A DNA stretch of 64,000 bases from Caprella mutica (Eukaryota; Arthropoda; Malacostraca; Amphipoda; Caprellidae), in the NCBI GenBank assembly GCA_947561585.1, contig CANNZV010000330.1, forward strand, positions 343,310 through 407,309, read 5' to 3'. The translations under genes were made by a program, and so were the position numbers. The notes below the pieces were generated by a model. That model searched no databases. It was given only the letters and a program-made list of their open reading frames with translations, and had not been told where the DNA came from. Position 1 is the first letter of the stretch. Each line of letters begins with the position of its first letter. Below, piece after piece: positions 25,145-38,204 of the stretch.

Positions 25145-28100
25145 ATGTCGGAGGGTGTTCTTTCTCCGGACAAAAAATGGATAATGCAAGAAGCAGTGGA
25201 GTGAGTAAATTCAATACACATTAAATGGAAGAGTAAACATAAAAAAGAACTTTCTTGTGAATATTTTTTTCAATTTTAAACCAGATTGAGCGAAGATTTT
25301 CTGAATCAACCTGTCGAAGAAGAAAAATCTACCAGGTACGGGCAATTGAAACAAAGAGCTGCGGCCTTCTTTGAGACTTTCACAGTGCATGGCTTGTTCC
25401 AGATATACAAGTGAGTTCTAATAAATATTTATGTATTGAAATATACATAAAGGGATTTATATTATATAGAGTAAAAAAAATGTAAACACTGTCATATCAA
25501 TAACATGATATAATTTACTTAAGAACATTAAGTAAAATGGAATATCTTCGATTACAGAAGACAAATGTGATTGAAGAATTCTATTCTTAAATGTTCAAAT
25601 TGATGACCTGGTTATTATCCAGACAACACTGGTAACTCGCACCGAGGGATTTGCAAACGGTATAAAAAAGATATGCCTTTAGGAATATCTGGGTACCATT
25701 GAAAACCCTAGGCACGCTCCAGATGGATATTTTTTGTGTGGGGATATCTCAAAGACAAAACTTACACACCAAATCAAAAGCAATTGATGTATGAAAAACG
25801 GAAATGAGAAAGAGAATGTCAATATTATATTCCTATAATTATTGTCTGTTTTGTGAAGTTTACGAATCCTTTGTTCTGTGTTATCAGCATAGTCTGGACA
25901 ATAATGGTCGGTCAATAATTTGAACATTTGTGAAGTTAATACTTTAATTCGAAGTTATTACACTTCACTCGTGGTTCATAAAAGAAGTTTTATTAATACA
26001 TCATTTGAAATGTGTAAGCATTTTTTTTATACACCCGGCATACAGTTTCATCCCTCACATTCAGTGGGAAATTTGTTACGAGTACGGATCTTATGAAAAG
26101 TGAAATTCTAGGCTTTAAAATTTTGTTTTCTAACTCTTAAATAATAAGAATGATTAATGAATTAACATAGATATATTATTTACAAAAGTCTAGGATCTTA
26201 CAAATGACAGATATAGATTAGTTTTCTACCAAACTAGACGAACTCTCAAATGCAAGGTCTATATTAAATTATAAATTTAGAGTCGTTTTCTACCAGATGT
26301 GAGAACTAGAAAAAGTATCTAAAAAATGCAGGATCTACACTAACTTTCTTCAGTCTTTTACTAATAATTTATTTCTCGATTTTCTTAGTAACCAGCACAT
26401 AGTACGAAAACTAATCTGGTTCATCGTTTTCGGTGTGTTCTTCGGGTATGCGTTGTACCAGTGCAACTTAGTAGTCAAGGAGTACTCAGAATATCCTACA
26501 CTGACCTCCTTCAAGGTAAGTAACGCAGAAATAGAGTGACAGGGTAAGGAATTGAAAGAGGACAATAATTTGTAAATTCAATCATCTTGTAAAACTTAAT
26601 ATACTTTATTACTTTAGTAGGATACTAAGAAAATATGAAATTTCAAGTTAGACTGCAAACTCATCAAATAGAATTTTTAAGGAGTAGCTGCTAATGATAA
26701 GGTTGATTAATTTTTAGGTGAAATACCAGCAAGAAAGTATAGATTTTCCTGCCGTTACTCTTTGCAACCTTAACCCTTTGAACACCAAAGAAGCTTTGAG
26801 AGAGGACAAGATTTACGGATCGTTTATTAAAATTCAAGAAGAAGAAAGTGAACCAGGTAAGAGAGAAAAAATCTAAAATGATTGTCCAAATTTCTAAGAT
26901 ATATTTTCCTTTTATTTCCAGTTTTAAAAGAATGTTTTTGGCATCAACTGGATTGCTCAAGATTTACTTTATGCATTTCCATTGATTTCTTCCTACATCA
27001 ATGTTCGTCATTCGATTGAGCTACAGTGGATTCGTTCAGTTTTTCCTAATATATTAAATTGTTATAAGATTGTTAAACACACCAATAGATTTATGGAATG
27101 TTGATGACCTATATATAGGGGAACGTATTTAGTGTTCGTTAACTGTTTTTCTTTCATGATTTTTTAGGGGTTACAAATAAATTTACCAAATAAGTGAATG
27201 TGACAATATATTTTCCTCCCAGATTGTGAACCAAATCGAGGAGGTGGTTTCGGATCCTCCAATCCCATAGGAGGTGATTAAAGTTACAAAACATTGTTTC
27301 ATTTATATTGGATTGGCTTTGAAATTCGATTGATTAACTATTAGATATCAACAGAATACTGTTCTTCCTTGGATCCAACTTGCCAAAACATTTACGACTT
27401 CAACAATGACCTGAGTGATTCATTATGGTCCGACGTCATTGAAGAGTTCGGTGGTTTTGGTGGTTTTAGCGCGTTCCAAGGCAATGATTATTATGATGGT
27501 AAGATATATTTGAATTTTCATAGACACACTAAAATTTCAACGATGAAATTAAACTTGAGCTGAAATTTATTTGGAAGTCCAATAATCAGTATTTAGGATT
27601 CGTTGCAGAATTTATTTAAATTGAACTTTATTTTCAATTTCAGATGGAACGAAATTTATGGATAAAGAGATCTTCTTAAAGAGAATTAGGTGTAGTTTCA
27701 TCTTCCAGTTCCTTGTTCACAGTGCGGAGAAAGGAAATCTCATCAAAGAAGATTCCAATTTTACACTTTATTATAATGGAATAACTTTAGGAAATCTGTC
27801 ACAATGCACTTACAAAGGTACGTACTTAGTCTTCCTATGCATGTTTCGACAAAGTATTTGAATTTTTTTTAATTCTTTCAATGGATGGTTACTTTAGAGA
27901 CATTAGAAGAAAAAGTTGGATACGTCACAATGTGCCAGAAGATAGTTTTTTGGGATAATTTTGGATTCTACTTCAATGTGACCCACGGTAAGAAAATTAG
28001 AGTCACTAAAAGAAAATTCGAATATTCATTATTATCAACAAAGTAAATTTATTTTAATTTTTATTATAGATTCAGGATTCACAGACCATCCTTCAATGGA

Positions 28101-31100
28101 AGGCTATGGGAAAATCTCTTGTGCTGCGGACAAGGACAAGTATCACAAATATGATGGTAAGATACATTTCAGCATTGCTGTAAAAGTAGAGATATTGTAT
28201 AAATGGTAGCAAAATTTAGAATAGTTCCGAAGTTTCATCAATTTAATGGACCAATGATATTGGTCAATTGAACATATGTTTGTTATACAGTGATCACGCT
28301 ACCTTTGAAGAGTTTCTCAAACTTTATTAAAAGAACTGGTGAAAGGTTTATTAATTCTTCGTTATTTTTCGAAGATTTAATAAACCTATCAATAACAACA
28401 TGGGACTATTAACTGCATTATATAAGAATCTTCTCAGATGTAATCAACACACGTCGGAATGAAAAGTTGAGCAGTGACAAAATCCGAAGTATCATCCAAC
28501 GGAGCAAGACGGACGACTTGGGCGATGGTTACAGTCTCTACTCCCCTGCTAAATCTACTCTTGTTAATATTTCTAGATTCCCGAGCGAGTTCATAGAGAG
28601 TTGTAGTATGAATGCAAAACGCTGCACTCACATGTAAGTGTTCTACGGAATACAGGTTTCCAAAGATAAAGTCATTTGAAGTGATAGAAATATAACTTTT
28701 TCTTATCATGAGCGTACAAATGGTCAATCCTATTTTTCAGTAAATTTCACTCGAATAGTATGCAATATTTTTGTGTTCAAGTTAGGACGAAATTTATTCC
28801 CAATTTTCAAAAAGTATCGTTTAGTATAACTTAAACTGTCGAAAAGTTTCAAATATCCTTAAGTGTCTTCGATGTTTTATAGTTTTCATTAAAATTTGAC
28901 AAATTTAGATCAAATTTTAAGAAGCTTTCGTCAAATCTATAACAGTATCTTTGCACGAAAGGCCCAAATGGGTCTAAATATGGGCTTGGTAATGAATTAT
29001 TTTAAAACTCTGTATAATTTTTTGTTTCCGATAAAGTCTCATTCTCATATTGCTAATATTTTCAGGAATTTTCATGAGATCTACACAGAAGACTATGGAT
29101 TTTGCTACACCTTCAACAGTCCTCATATCGAGATACCAGAACAAAATATTTCCCTTGATTACCGTCGCAAGCATTTCAAGCCTGAATCTTCGTATTTAGT
29201 TGGTCCACGGGTTAGAATGATAATTGTGAAATTAAACCTAAGAATGGGAAAAAAGCATATGCCATTATCAGCTTTTAAAGGCCCTGAACTCCTTTTTCCT
29301 ACTTCATTTTATATCACTAACTAACTGACATACATTATTTGGGGACATTATATAGGGACACTATTTAATGTTCATTGGAATTGATAAATAATAAATTATT
29401 TATTTAATTCCAATTGTCGATGACACAATTTTATGCTATAAATTATGAATATGAACGCAAGCTATGCACGCGTAATTATATAATCGAGACTTTTGTAAAA
29501 ATCATCCAATATTTATTGTTATTCCCAAATAAATTTATTCACAGTTCAGTAATAAAATTTATATAGATACACTCATGGGCCTTTAAGATTTAACTTACAA
29601 CATAATAGGTATTATCCCATAAACGACTCATTCTAATCATCAAAATTTGCAGCATGGTTTGAGAGTAACAATTGACCTGAAGAGTGAAGATTACGTGACT
29701 CTCCTCTCACCCAACATAGGACTGAGAGTGACCCTGCATGACCCTTGGGAAGCTCCCTTTCCGAGAGCATCAGGTTTCAATTTGGCACCTGGATTGTCCC
29801 ACTCAGTTGCCATATCAAGGGTACGAAAGTATGATGGAAAATATGTTAATCCAATGATTCTAAAGATATTAATACTAACTATATCGTCAAAACAATCATT
29901 TTTCAGACCTTACATGAGTTGGCTCCAAAGCCACATGGGAAATGTGTTGAAGGAAGAATCGGAAAGTTTAGCTACAGCATCGAGGTAGCTCAATTTTTTT
30001 ATTCATAACATTTACATTTCATCATGTAATGAGTTCTTTCAATTTATTAGTTATATGGACCGAGATAAATCACAATATCAAGATAATGTAGAATAAGAAA
30101 AACAAGTACTGAACACATTACTATAATTTGTACTACTACTTGTTTATAGCCCTAAGAAGGTGATACAAATGCGAAAAACTTAACTACTAACGACTCTAAA
30201 CTCATTTTTTTCGAATTATCCACAGATTTAACAATATATTAAAACTTTATTATTTGAAGAAATATTGAAGAAAATACAGTGTGTACAAGTAGAGTAGTAT
30301 TAAGATGCAACATATGAAATAATTAGAATAAAAACTGATCTAAAACCTTTTCTCCACTAGCTCTGTTTTGCCCTCTGCCTGGAGAAGCTCTACAGAGACA
30401 GGTGTGGGTGTAAGAAGAATGAGGGATACATATCGGACATGATAGAAGATGACAGAGAGATCCCCTTATGCAATTCATTCAACTTGAAAACACGTGAGAA
30501 GAAAATTATATAAAAAACTTGAACTTTAGGTTTTGAATTTGAAAACACGCAAGGAGTCTAGTTTGAGGGTTTTGAATTTGAAACGCGTTATAGATGAAAT
30601 TATAAGAATCTTGAATTTTAAAGGTTATGAATAAACACTTTAGAAATCTCTATAATATAATACGCTAGATCTGTGTGTGTGTCTGTCTGTCTGTGTGTTA
30701 CTTGGAGCATCATTACTCACCAACGGTTAGACCTAGAGACTTGAAAATTTACAACTTTTTAGAAAGTCGTGTCGAATTCAACGAGTTACAAGGATTTTTT
30801 GCAATTCGAACGGGTTTTCGAATTATTAATTAATATATAATAAACTTGAATCTTCAAGGTTATGAATTTGAAACACGTTAGAAATCAGATTATTAAAAAA
30901 CCTGGAATTTGATCGTAAACATAATAATATTATCGTACCATATGAATTGTCACACAAAGAATATTGTCACCACAATAATTTACTCATGTAGCATCGTCAA
31001 CCATAAAATTCAAACATGCAGAACGATTCTACATGTGATCCCAATCAGTAATCTAAGTTTTTCTTTCAGAAACGTGTATGATTGGCGTTCAAGAGCTCTA

Positions 31101-34100
31101 CAACAGTGAATACTTAAATTGCGACTGTGAAGAAGAATGCACGTGAGTTCTAATCTACTTTATAAATTATTATATACTGATTTAGGTATGTATAGTTGAA
31201 GATTTAAATGAGTTAACAACTTTTTAAGATTCAATTGAATAGCCCGCCATACAAAATTATACAAAACAATAAGCAAGGAATCATTATGACCCGAAAAAGT
31301 CTAAGGCCCCTTTCACACGAGTCACCAGTTGCCTCGTGTGAAAGACTCGGCAACTGATGACCGTCACTGCAAACAACCATGCTAGAAAACACTCAATCTA
31401 AAGAATACCTTCATCATTTGAGGGATTACTTCTATTGATTTCACTGCTTAATAAGGAAGAGTCACTCTCGAAAGAAAAAAATGCAAACGCATGAGATGTT
31501 AACATAAGAGATGGGACGATACCGAAATTTTCACAAATACCGATACTCAGATTTTGACAGATGTCGATACTTACTTAATATTGTTATCGCCAATTTATAG
31601 TTACTATCGATACTTTTTTACCAACACCGATATGAGAAAAATTACCGATACCAATTCCGATACTTCGACTCATCTCCATTTAACATAAAGAATGGACAAA
31701 TATTTACATCATACACTTTAATATAATTTATGTAGCTATGTGCTGATAATTTTGAATTCTAAAATTTCTTCAAAACCACAAATAAAGAGGAAAATTATTT
31801 GAATACTGCAGATAGCGGGCTTTGCTCACAAAAAGTTGCGTCATTGAGTGACTTCGAATGAAAGCTACTATTAATATTGTACCCCAAAGTCGGTGACGGC
31901 AACTTTCAGTGACGGTCACCTTACCTTATACGCGTCACTGCAAAATTTAGTTGCGCAACCGGGCAATCGAAGTGACTTCGTATGAAATGCTATGTCACTT
32001 TTGCGGATATATGCATAGTAAATGATGGCGGGTAACTGGTGACCGTCACCAGTGACGGTCACTGAGAGACTCGTGTGAAAGGGGCCTAAGCGTCAAGGGC
32101 ACCAAATAACCGGATCAAAAAAAAAATAGCATCATAATGAATGGATAATATAGGTAATTTTGTATAAGTTTAAACTTGAATGTATGAATAGTTGGGAACA
32201 AATTAAGACAGTTTGAAGACTTATTCCAGAGTTCTAAGCCTACACAATATATTGAATTTTAAGATTTAGATTTATTAAAATCACGGTAGCGTATGGATAA
32301 ATTGATTAGGTACTATTGCAAGTCTAAACAGATGAAAATCAGAAGGTCATTGGATTGTGCTCATAAAAATAAGATCAATTCCAAAGTTTTGAAATTATAA
32401 ATACATTCTGAAATTGATGTGTGATACATTTTTGATCCTACTAACCTAGGGCTCGAAAGTTCACTCACTAACCCAGGGGCTGGTTCTTATCCTCTAGCTT
32501 AGCACCTAGAATTTAATTTTATTGCATGCTCTAACGTGTATTGTATGTACTCTATATTCCAAACAATAATTGACTAATATAACAGCCTTTTACTGAAGAA
32601 AAAATAGTTTTTATCCAGTATTGAAATATACTTCTATTCCATACACAAATAATTTGTCGATAGAGTTCTGACAAAACCAATATATTTTCAGCAAAATGCA
32701 GTACGACACGCGTATAACTTCGACTGTACAGAATTATGATTTCTTGTCCATCATTCGGAATATCAAAGGCACCAACACTGGCTCGGATGTATGCAGGTAA
32801 GATATGTGGTTTTTGAACCTAGTCTCAAATTGCTGCTGTTATACACTGATTCTTATGATTAACTACAAAGTACAGACCAGTGGTTCCCTGACTTTCATAT
32901 CTCACGAATGCACACTGAAAATTACAAAAAAGGAAACCCATTTTTAAACTGCTTTATTTTTACAAACCACCAAAGCTAGATATTTTCTTAAAACATAGTT
33001 TTATTTTTTCACTTTTTTTGCATCTATTTTGATAAACTATCACAAGTTACGACAAAAATTGAATATCCTACAGCGAATTAAAAAAAGTATATAAAAAGGG
33101 CTTGCGCGAGCATGAAGTACACAAATTTCATAATTGGGATAGTTTATTTCCATATGGTAATAGTAAAAAAATAATTTAATCCTACAATTTTACATTCAAT
33201 TACCGTTTTTTTTATTGACTTTTTCAATCATGGAAATACATCTTCATCACCAATCACGATATCTTCTACAAAATGTGCATTTTTTTTGCAAAAACCATTT
33301 GCAAAATTATTTAGACTGTGCAGTAAATCAGTTATAAGAGTTCGAGCCTTACATGCTTCTTCAAAAAATATTATCTTAAATCATGTTTAACAATTCGGTG
33401 AAATGTCTCTTAAATGATATCTAATCCTTACCTTCTGATTTACATTTTTGTATTCTCAATATGCTGTTCATTGAAAAAATTATTGTTTTCATGTGTTCAT
33501 TCTTTTCTCCTGAGACATGATCACTTTTTGTTCAAATTTAAAGTGGTTTCTTCCGTTTTGAACTTATTAACATTTGTCAATATGGTTTTATAGTTGCTGG
33601 AAATCTTTCCAGAAAGCATTGTCCAAAATGTGGTTGAACCTGCGTAAAACTTCCAGTGTTTAAAAAATTTGTCACAACAAAAACTCTTTGTTCTTTTGAA
33701 AGCTGCATTTTGAGGGTTTCGAATAGGAGATACAAATTAACGGTGAACTGATTTTTATAAAGATATCAATTTTACCTTCAAAAACTAACTTTCATATGGT
33801 AAATTATTATTTGTTCAATTTTATCTTATTTTTTACAAGAAATAGTAGAATTTAATTTTTTTACATTCATATAAAATGAAATATACTTCTTATGATTTTT
33901 TTTTCATATATTTCTTGCTCGCGCAAGCCCTTTTAATTTACTTTTATTAAATTCTCTGTAGGATGTTTAATTTTCGTCATAACTTATAATAGTTCATCAC
34001 GAAGGATGCAAAAAAGGTAAACGTATAAAACTGTGTTTTTAGAAAATTTCTAGCATTGATAGTTTGTAAAATAAACTAGTTTGAAAATGGGTTTCCTTTT

Positions 34101-35364
34101 TTTTGCGCCACCCTGTATAGTCCATTACCGTGATGAGTAAATGAATAAATTTATAAAGATAATAATCTATATAACTACTGAAAATAGAAAATAGTAAAAA
34201 AATGCCACCAACCGAGAAGGGTTTGCTGTGATAAACATCTAGTTCATAGGTTCACAGCAGACCACTTTGGGAAACTCTGATATAGAAATATTCTCATCCA
34301 CTAGCCTAGGACCAATACAAGTTTTGTAAAATTCATATATTAGTCATAGTATATACAAAATTTTGAAAGGTGAATATACAGAATTAAAGTATCTACTGTG
34401 ATGTGATTTGAAAATTTAAGTCTACGAGAAAAGTACCAAGTCATCAATGAATAATGGGGAACTAATAACAATTTTCTAAATCGCATCCAACAGTGCAAAT
34501 TCTTCAGTTGTTCGACTACATCTCTACATGGACTCTGCTCAAATTAATATGATCAAAGAAACACCGACATACACTGTAAGTCATAAGATTTTTTAAAATT
34601 ATTTAAAGAAGGTTTGCTTCTTCTGGCAAGGGGGGCCTTTAAAAAAAATATATGATTGAGGATAAAAAAATTAGTTTGTTTGAAGCGAAGAAAGGCTCGT
34701 TGACTAGTGCTTAGTATCGCTAGGAATCGCAGGTAAACAAAGATACAAGAATAATTTTAAGTTGGATTTCACAAATTCTCAGTTCCCAAGATAGTCTGTT
34801 TAACTATATTTTCATGTTTGGTTTTGTAATTTTAAAATACAGTGGACAACCCTCATCTCGAACATGGGTGGCAATTTGGGTCTCTTCGTCGGACTCTCAC
34901 TCATAAGTCTAATGGAGGTGGCTGATTTGCTGTTGGATGTTATCCTGATCGTCTTATCACCAGATCTGTACGACAGAACTCACAGCAACAAGTCTGCCAA
35001 GATATCCACCAGCAATGACAAAAAGAGGAAGATCTACGTGATCACGGCTTTGAATCAGCCTGCAGGTAGAGATCTTGATTAGAGTAACCACTCAATTACC
35101 AGACACTCGTAGTACAGGAAAAGTGAGAGTTAATATAGGTTCATGTATCAATCTCACCTTTCTAAAAAATTCAATCTATGTTATGACTCTAGATTCAGAT
35201 CATTTAAAAGTTGATTGAATCTGAGAAATTAATTGATTCGTTGTTTTTACTTAGAATTTGAAATTTAATCATGCATAATGATATTATTTTTTCCTTTCTT
35301 TTCAGATGAAAAAACAGAAATCACAAAGGAAGAAAAATTCGATATCCTTTTCCAACCTAAATAA
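25145..35364 (+). CDS. DEG/ENaC sodium channel subunit, gene B (complete, 19 exons, 751 aa)
   Basis: Cation-channel subunit of the plasma membrane. Exons: 25145-25200, 25285-25410, 26389-26515, 26718-26856, 27223-27273, 27355-27498, 27644-27817, 27898-27987, 28070-28156, 28438-28633, 29066-29210, 29653-29820, 29907-29984, 30361-30493, 31070-31142, 32692-32796, 34494-34575, 34843-35065, 35306-35364. All use GT-AG and phases join, giving 752 codons including TAA. Cytosolic N-terminus with the gating His-Gly (TVHGLF) at 54-55; TM1 about 69-86; FPAVTLCNLNP at 113-123; YGFCYTFN at 407-414; HDPWEAP from 474; a CxxxC...CGC cysteine array; TM2 from about 671 with filter Gly-Leu-Ser at 675-677 and Ser in the degenerin position at 664. 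The C-tail is short and charged. The length suits the family. The start was chosen as the first ATG of an exon whose phase fits. Ligand, ion selectivity and partners cannot be read from sequence. Confidence 0.93.
25700..25935 (+). pseudogene. Mariner-like transposase tail in intron 2 of gene B
   Basis: The plus strand reads RWIFFVWGYLKDKTYTPN (family: LDFFLWGYLKSKVY), then after a frameshift LDNNGRSII, the counterpart of the terminal NNGRHFEHL. Stops and frameshifts show it is dead. The sense is the same as gene B. Confidence 0.68.
30474..30905 (+). repeat. Decayed repeats resembling the 3' end of exon 14 of gene B
   Basis: The exon-intron junction TTCAACTTGAAAACAC|GTGAG is followed by further copies of TTTGAATTTGAAAACACG (near 30535), TTTGAATTTGAAACGCG (near 30572) and TATGAATTTGAAACACG (near 30862). 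Each has a trailing AATTATA or TTATTAAAAAAC and CTTGAA..TT segment. Part of the interval (about 30660-30840) is a TGTGTCTGTCTG microsatellite and unrelated sequence. Confidence 0.6.
31305..32086. mobile_element. PIF/Harbinger-like non-autonomous element in intron 15 of gene B
   Basis: The terminal inverted repeats GGCCCCTTTCACACGAGTC and CTCGTGTGAAAGGGGCC are flanked by TAA on both sides (31302-31304 and 32087-32089), a target size typical of PIF/Harbinger. Subterminal GACCGTCACTG motifs also occur in both orientations. No transposase is present. It hosts a second palindromic element. Confidence 0.78.
31508..31676. mobile_element. MITE nested in the Harbinger-like element
   Basis: The ends GAGATGGGACGATACCGAAA and CGATACTTCGACTCATCTC are inverted repeats. 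The interior is rich in ACCGATAC and its complement, giving an almost fully palindromic 169-bp unit. Confidence 0.65.
32918..34117. mobile_element. 1.2-kb inverted-repeat element, copy 1 (intron 16 of gene B)
   Basis: Long arms hold AAAGGAAACCCATTTT, AGGGCTTGCGCGAGC and their complements (GCTCGCGCAAGCCCTTTT, AAATGGGTTTCCTTTT). The right end is GCGCCACCCTGTATA. The left terminal 12 bases are missing or mutated. The copy at 44304-45499 is closely related and complete. The interior shows no intact open frame. The ends suggest the Tc1/mariner group but this is inference. Confidence 0.83.
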
Positions 35365-35365
35365 A
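35360..35365 (+). terminator. Possible polyadenylation signal of gene B
   Basis: AATAAA overlaps the TAA stop codon of gene B and a T-rich stretch follows. This would give a very short 3' untranslated region; a further downstream site is possible. Confidence 0.35.
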
Positions 35366-36585
35366 CTTTATTTATTGTTCAATATTAAGAGAAATTCTAA
35401 TTTCATATTCCTATATATGTGCACTAAACATTGACTACATATTAGCGCAAATAGTTTGCCTAAATTTATAGGTTTCACATAAACTATATTGTGATTTGAT
35501 GACGTCAGCTATTCAAGAATACACCATTTCAAATATTAGGAGAGCACTCACAGTACTTGGAAAGTGGGTGACGTTTCGTAGTAATTTCTTACTGATAATG
35601 GTTAACAACCCTTTTTCCAAGTATTGCAACGTTATCTGTTTTACATTTCAAAATATTTTTCATCGAATCAGAGTTATAGCAACACGAAGAGTAAGTTTCG
35701 ATAATCAACTTATTCCACATTTAATGTATTGAATTGTTTATTGTTTATCGATAAAATGTTTTTCATTTCTATCATTTAATGATAAAGTATATAATAATCA
35801 AAATATTAAGGTAAATAACAATAAACAACCTATATCCTTTTTCTTAGTTGATATTTTCTAAATATAATTCTTATAAATTCTTATATATATATACAGTATT
35901 AGTTAATTCTGACACGCATAAATGTTTATTATAATCAGGGTTGTGACAATACGCTTTATAATCATAGATCTTAAGATAATCATAGACGAAATGAAATGGT
36001 ATCGAATACTATATACCGCTGGTGTAGAACCATTCAATACTCTTTAATTCTCTCCGTCTATAATATTTTCGGGATCTACGATTCTAAAAGCATATTATCA
36101 CAACCCTAGTTATTAACTCATAATGCACAAATGCTTTTAATGAATCATAAGAGCATAAATTACTTGTAATTGTTTTAATGTAACTATAAATGACTTAATG
36201 TGCATATGTAACTATATGATATTCAACAGCAACCTATACTATAACATAGTTTTTTTCATTAAATATTATACTTCCTTTATATTCTTTCATTACGGTTTCT
36301 ATTCATTGAATCAACAATAATTATTACCATCAATCATCAAAGAAACATAGATGATCGTTTGAACTGGATGGTCTAGAATTGATTCAGCCTTTATTATTCA
36401 TACCTGCAATATCAATTATACAATATTTGACTATGCTAAATAAATCAATAGGTAATAGTTCTCACTTCAACTAAAATAAACAACATTTAAGAATTGACCC
36501 TAAACGGACGAGACGGATGAATTCGTCACCTCATTTTCGTATTGTATTTATAAATGTTAATGATTTCTACATTTACTGTACATAG
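35366..36585. other. Downstream of gene B
   Basis: AT-rich sequence with one complete palindromic MITE (35937-36108). The open frame at 35496-35732 has no recognisable domain. No gene called. Confidence 0.45.
35937..36108. mobile_element. Palindromic MITE, family 1, copy 2
   Basis: AGGGTTGTGACAATACGC at the left and GCATATTATCACAACCCT at the right. It shares the interior GAAATGGTATCGAATACTA and TATACCGCTG with the copy at 16496-16680. Confidence 0.86.
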
Positions 36586-38204
36586 ATATTGTATAAATGT
36601 TCTTCACCATAAGAGTTCATCCCTAGTGGAATATTATTTGTATTGACTGTAAATAGATATTGTTTGAATGGTCTTCACCGTGAGAGTTCATCCTTAGTGG
36701 AATATTATTTGTATTGACTGTAAATAGATATTGTAAGAATGTTCTTCACCGTGAGAGTTCATCCCTAGTGGAATATTATTTGTATTGACTGTAAATAGAT
36801 ATTGTATGAATGTTCTTCACCGTAAGAGTTCATCTCTAGTGGAATATTATTTGTATTGACTGTAAATAGATATTGTTTGAATGGTCTTCACCGTGAGAGT
36901 TCATCCCTAGTGGAATATTATTTGTATTGACTGTAAATAGATATTGTATGAATGTTCTTCACCGTGAGAGTTCATCCCTAGTGGAATATTATTTGTATTG
37001 ACTGTAAATAGATATTGTATGAATGTTCTTCACCGTAAGAGTTCATCTCTAGTGGAATATTATTTGTACTGACTGTAAATAGATATTGTATGAATGTTCT
37101 TCACCGTAAAAGTTCGTCCCTAGTGGAATATTATTTGTATTGACTGTAAATAGATATTGCATGAATGTTCTTCACCGTAAAAGTTCGTCCCTAGTGGAAT
37201 ATTATTTGTATTTACTATAAATAGATATTGCATGAATGTTCTTCACCGTAAGAGTTCATCCCTAGTGGAATATTATTTGTATTGACTGTAAATAGATATT
37301 GTATGAATGTTCATCACCGTAAGAGTTCATCCCTAGTGGAATATTATTTGTATTGACTGTAAATAGATATTGTATGAATGTTCTTCACCGTAAGAGTTCA
37401 TCCCTAGTGGAATATTATTTGTATTGACTGTAAATAGATATTGTATGAATGTTCTTCACCGTAAGAGTTCATCCCTAGTGGAATATTATTTGTATTGACT
37501 GTAAATAGATATTGTATGAATGTTCTTCACCGTAAGAGTTCATCCCTAGTGGAATATTATTTGTATTGACTGTAAATAGATATTGTATGAATGTTCTTCA
37601 CCGTAAGAGTTCATCCTTAGTGGAATATTATTTGTATTGACTGTAAATAGATATTGTATGAATGTTCTTCACCGTAAGAGTTCATCCCTAGTGGAATATT
37701 ATTTGTATTGACTGTAAATAGATATTGTATGAATATTCTTCACCATAAGAGTTCATCCCTAGTAGAATATTATTTGTATTGACTGTAAATAGATATTGTA
37801 TGAATGTTCTTCACCGTAAGAGTTCATCCCTAGTGGAATATTATTTGTATTGACTGTAAATAGATATTGTATGAATGTTCTTCACCGTAAGAGTTCATCC
37901 CTAGTGGAATATTATTTGTATTGACTGTAAATAGATATTGTATGAATGTTCTTCACCGTAAGAGTTCATCCCTAGTGTAATATTATTTGTATTGACTGCA
38001 AATAGATATTGTATGAATGTTCTTCACCGTAAGAGTTCATCCCTAGTGTAATATTATTTGTATTGACTGCAAATATATATTGTATGAATGTTCTTCACCG
38101 TAAGAGTTCATCCCTAGTGGAATATTATTTGTATTGACTGTAAATAGATATTGTATGAATGTTCTTCACCATAAGAGTTCATCCCTAGTGGAATATTATT
38201 AGTA
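36586..38204. repeat. 71-bp satellite array, about 23 copies
   Basis: The unit runs TTCATCCCTAGTGGAATATT, then ATTTGTATTGACTGTAAATA, then GATATTGTATGAATGTTCTT, then CACCGTAAGAG. Copies are nearly identical except at the 5' edge (GGTCTTCACCGTGAG variants) and a few point variants. A lone diverged unit with the same 3' flank occurs at about 50367-50520 in gene C. Confidence 0.96.

Noticed and set aside
28434..28727. 97-residue minus-strand frame
   Set aside because: Antisense shadow of exon 10 of gene B.
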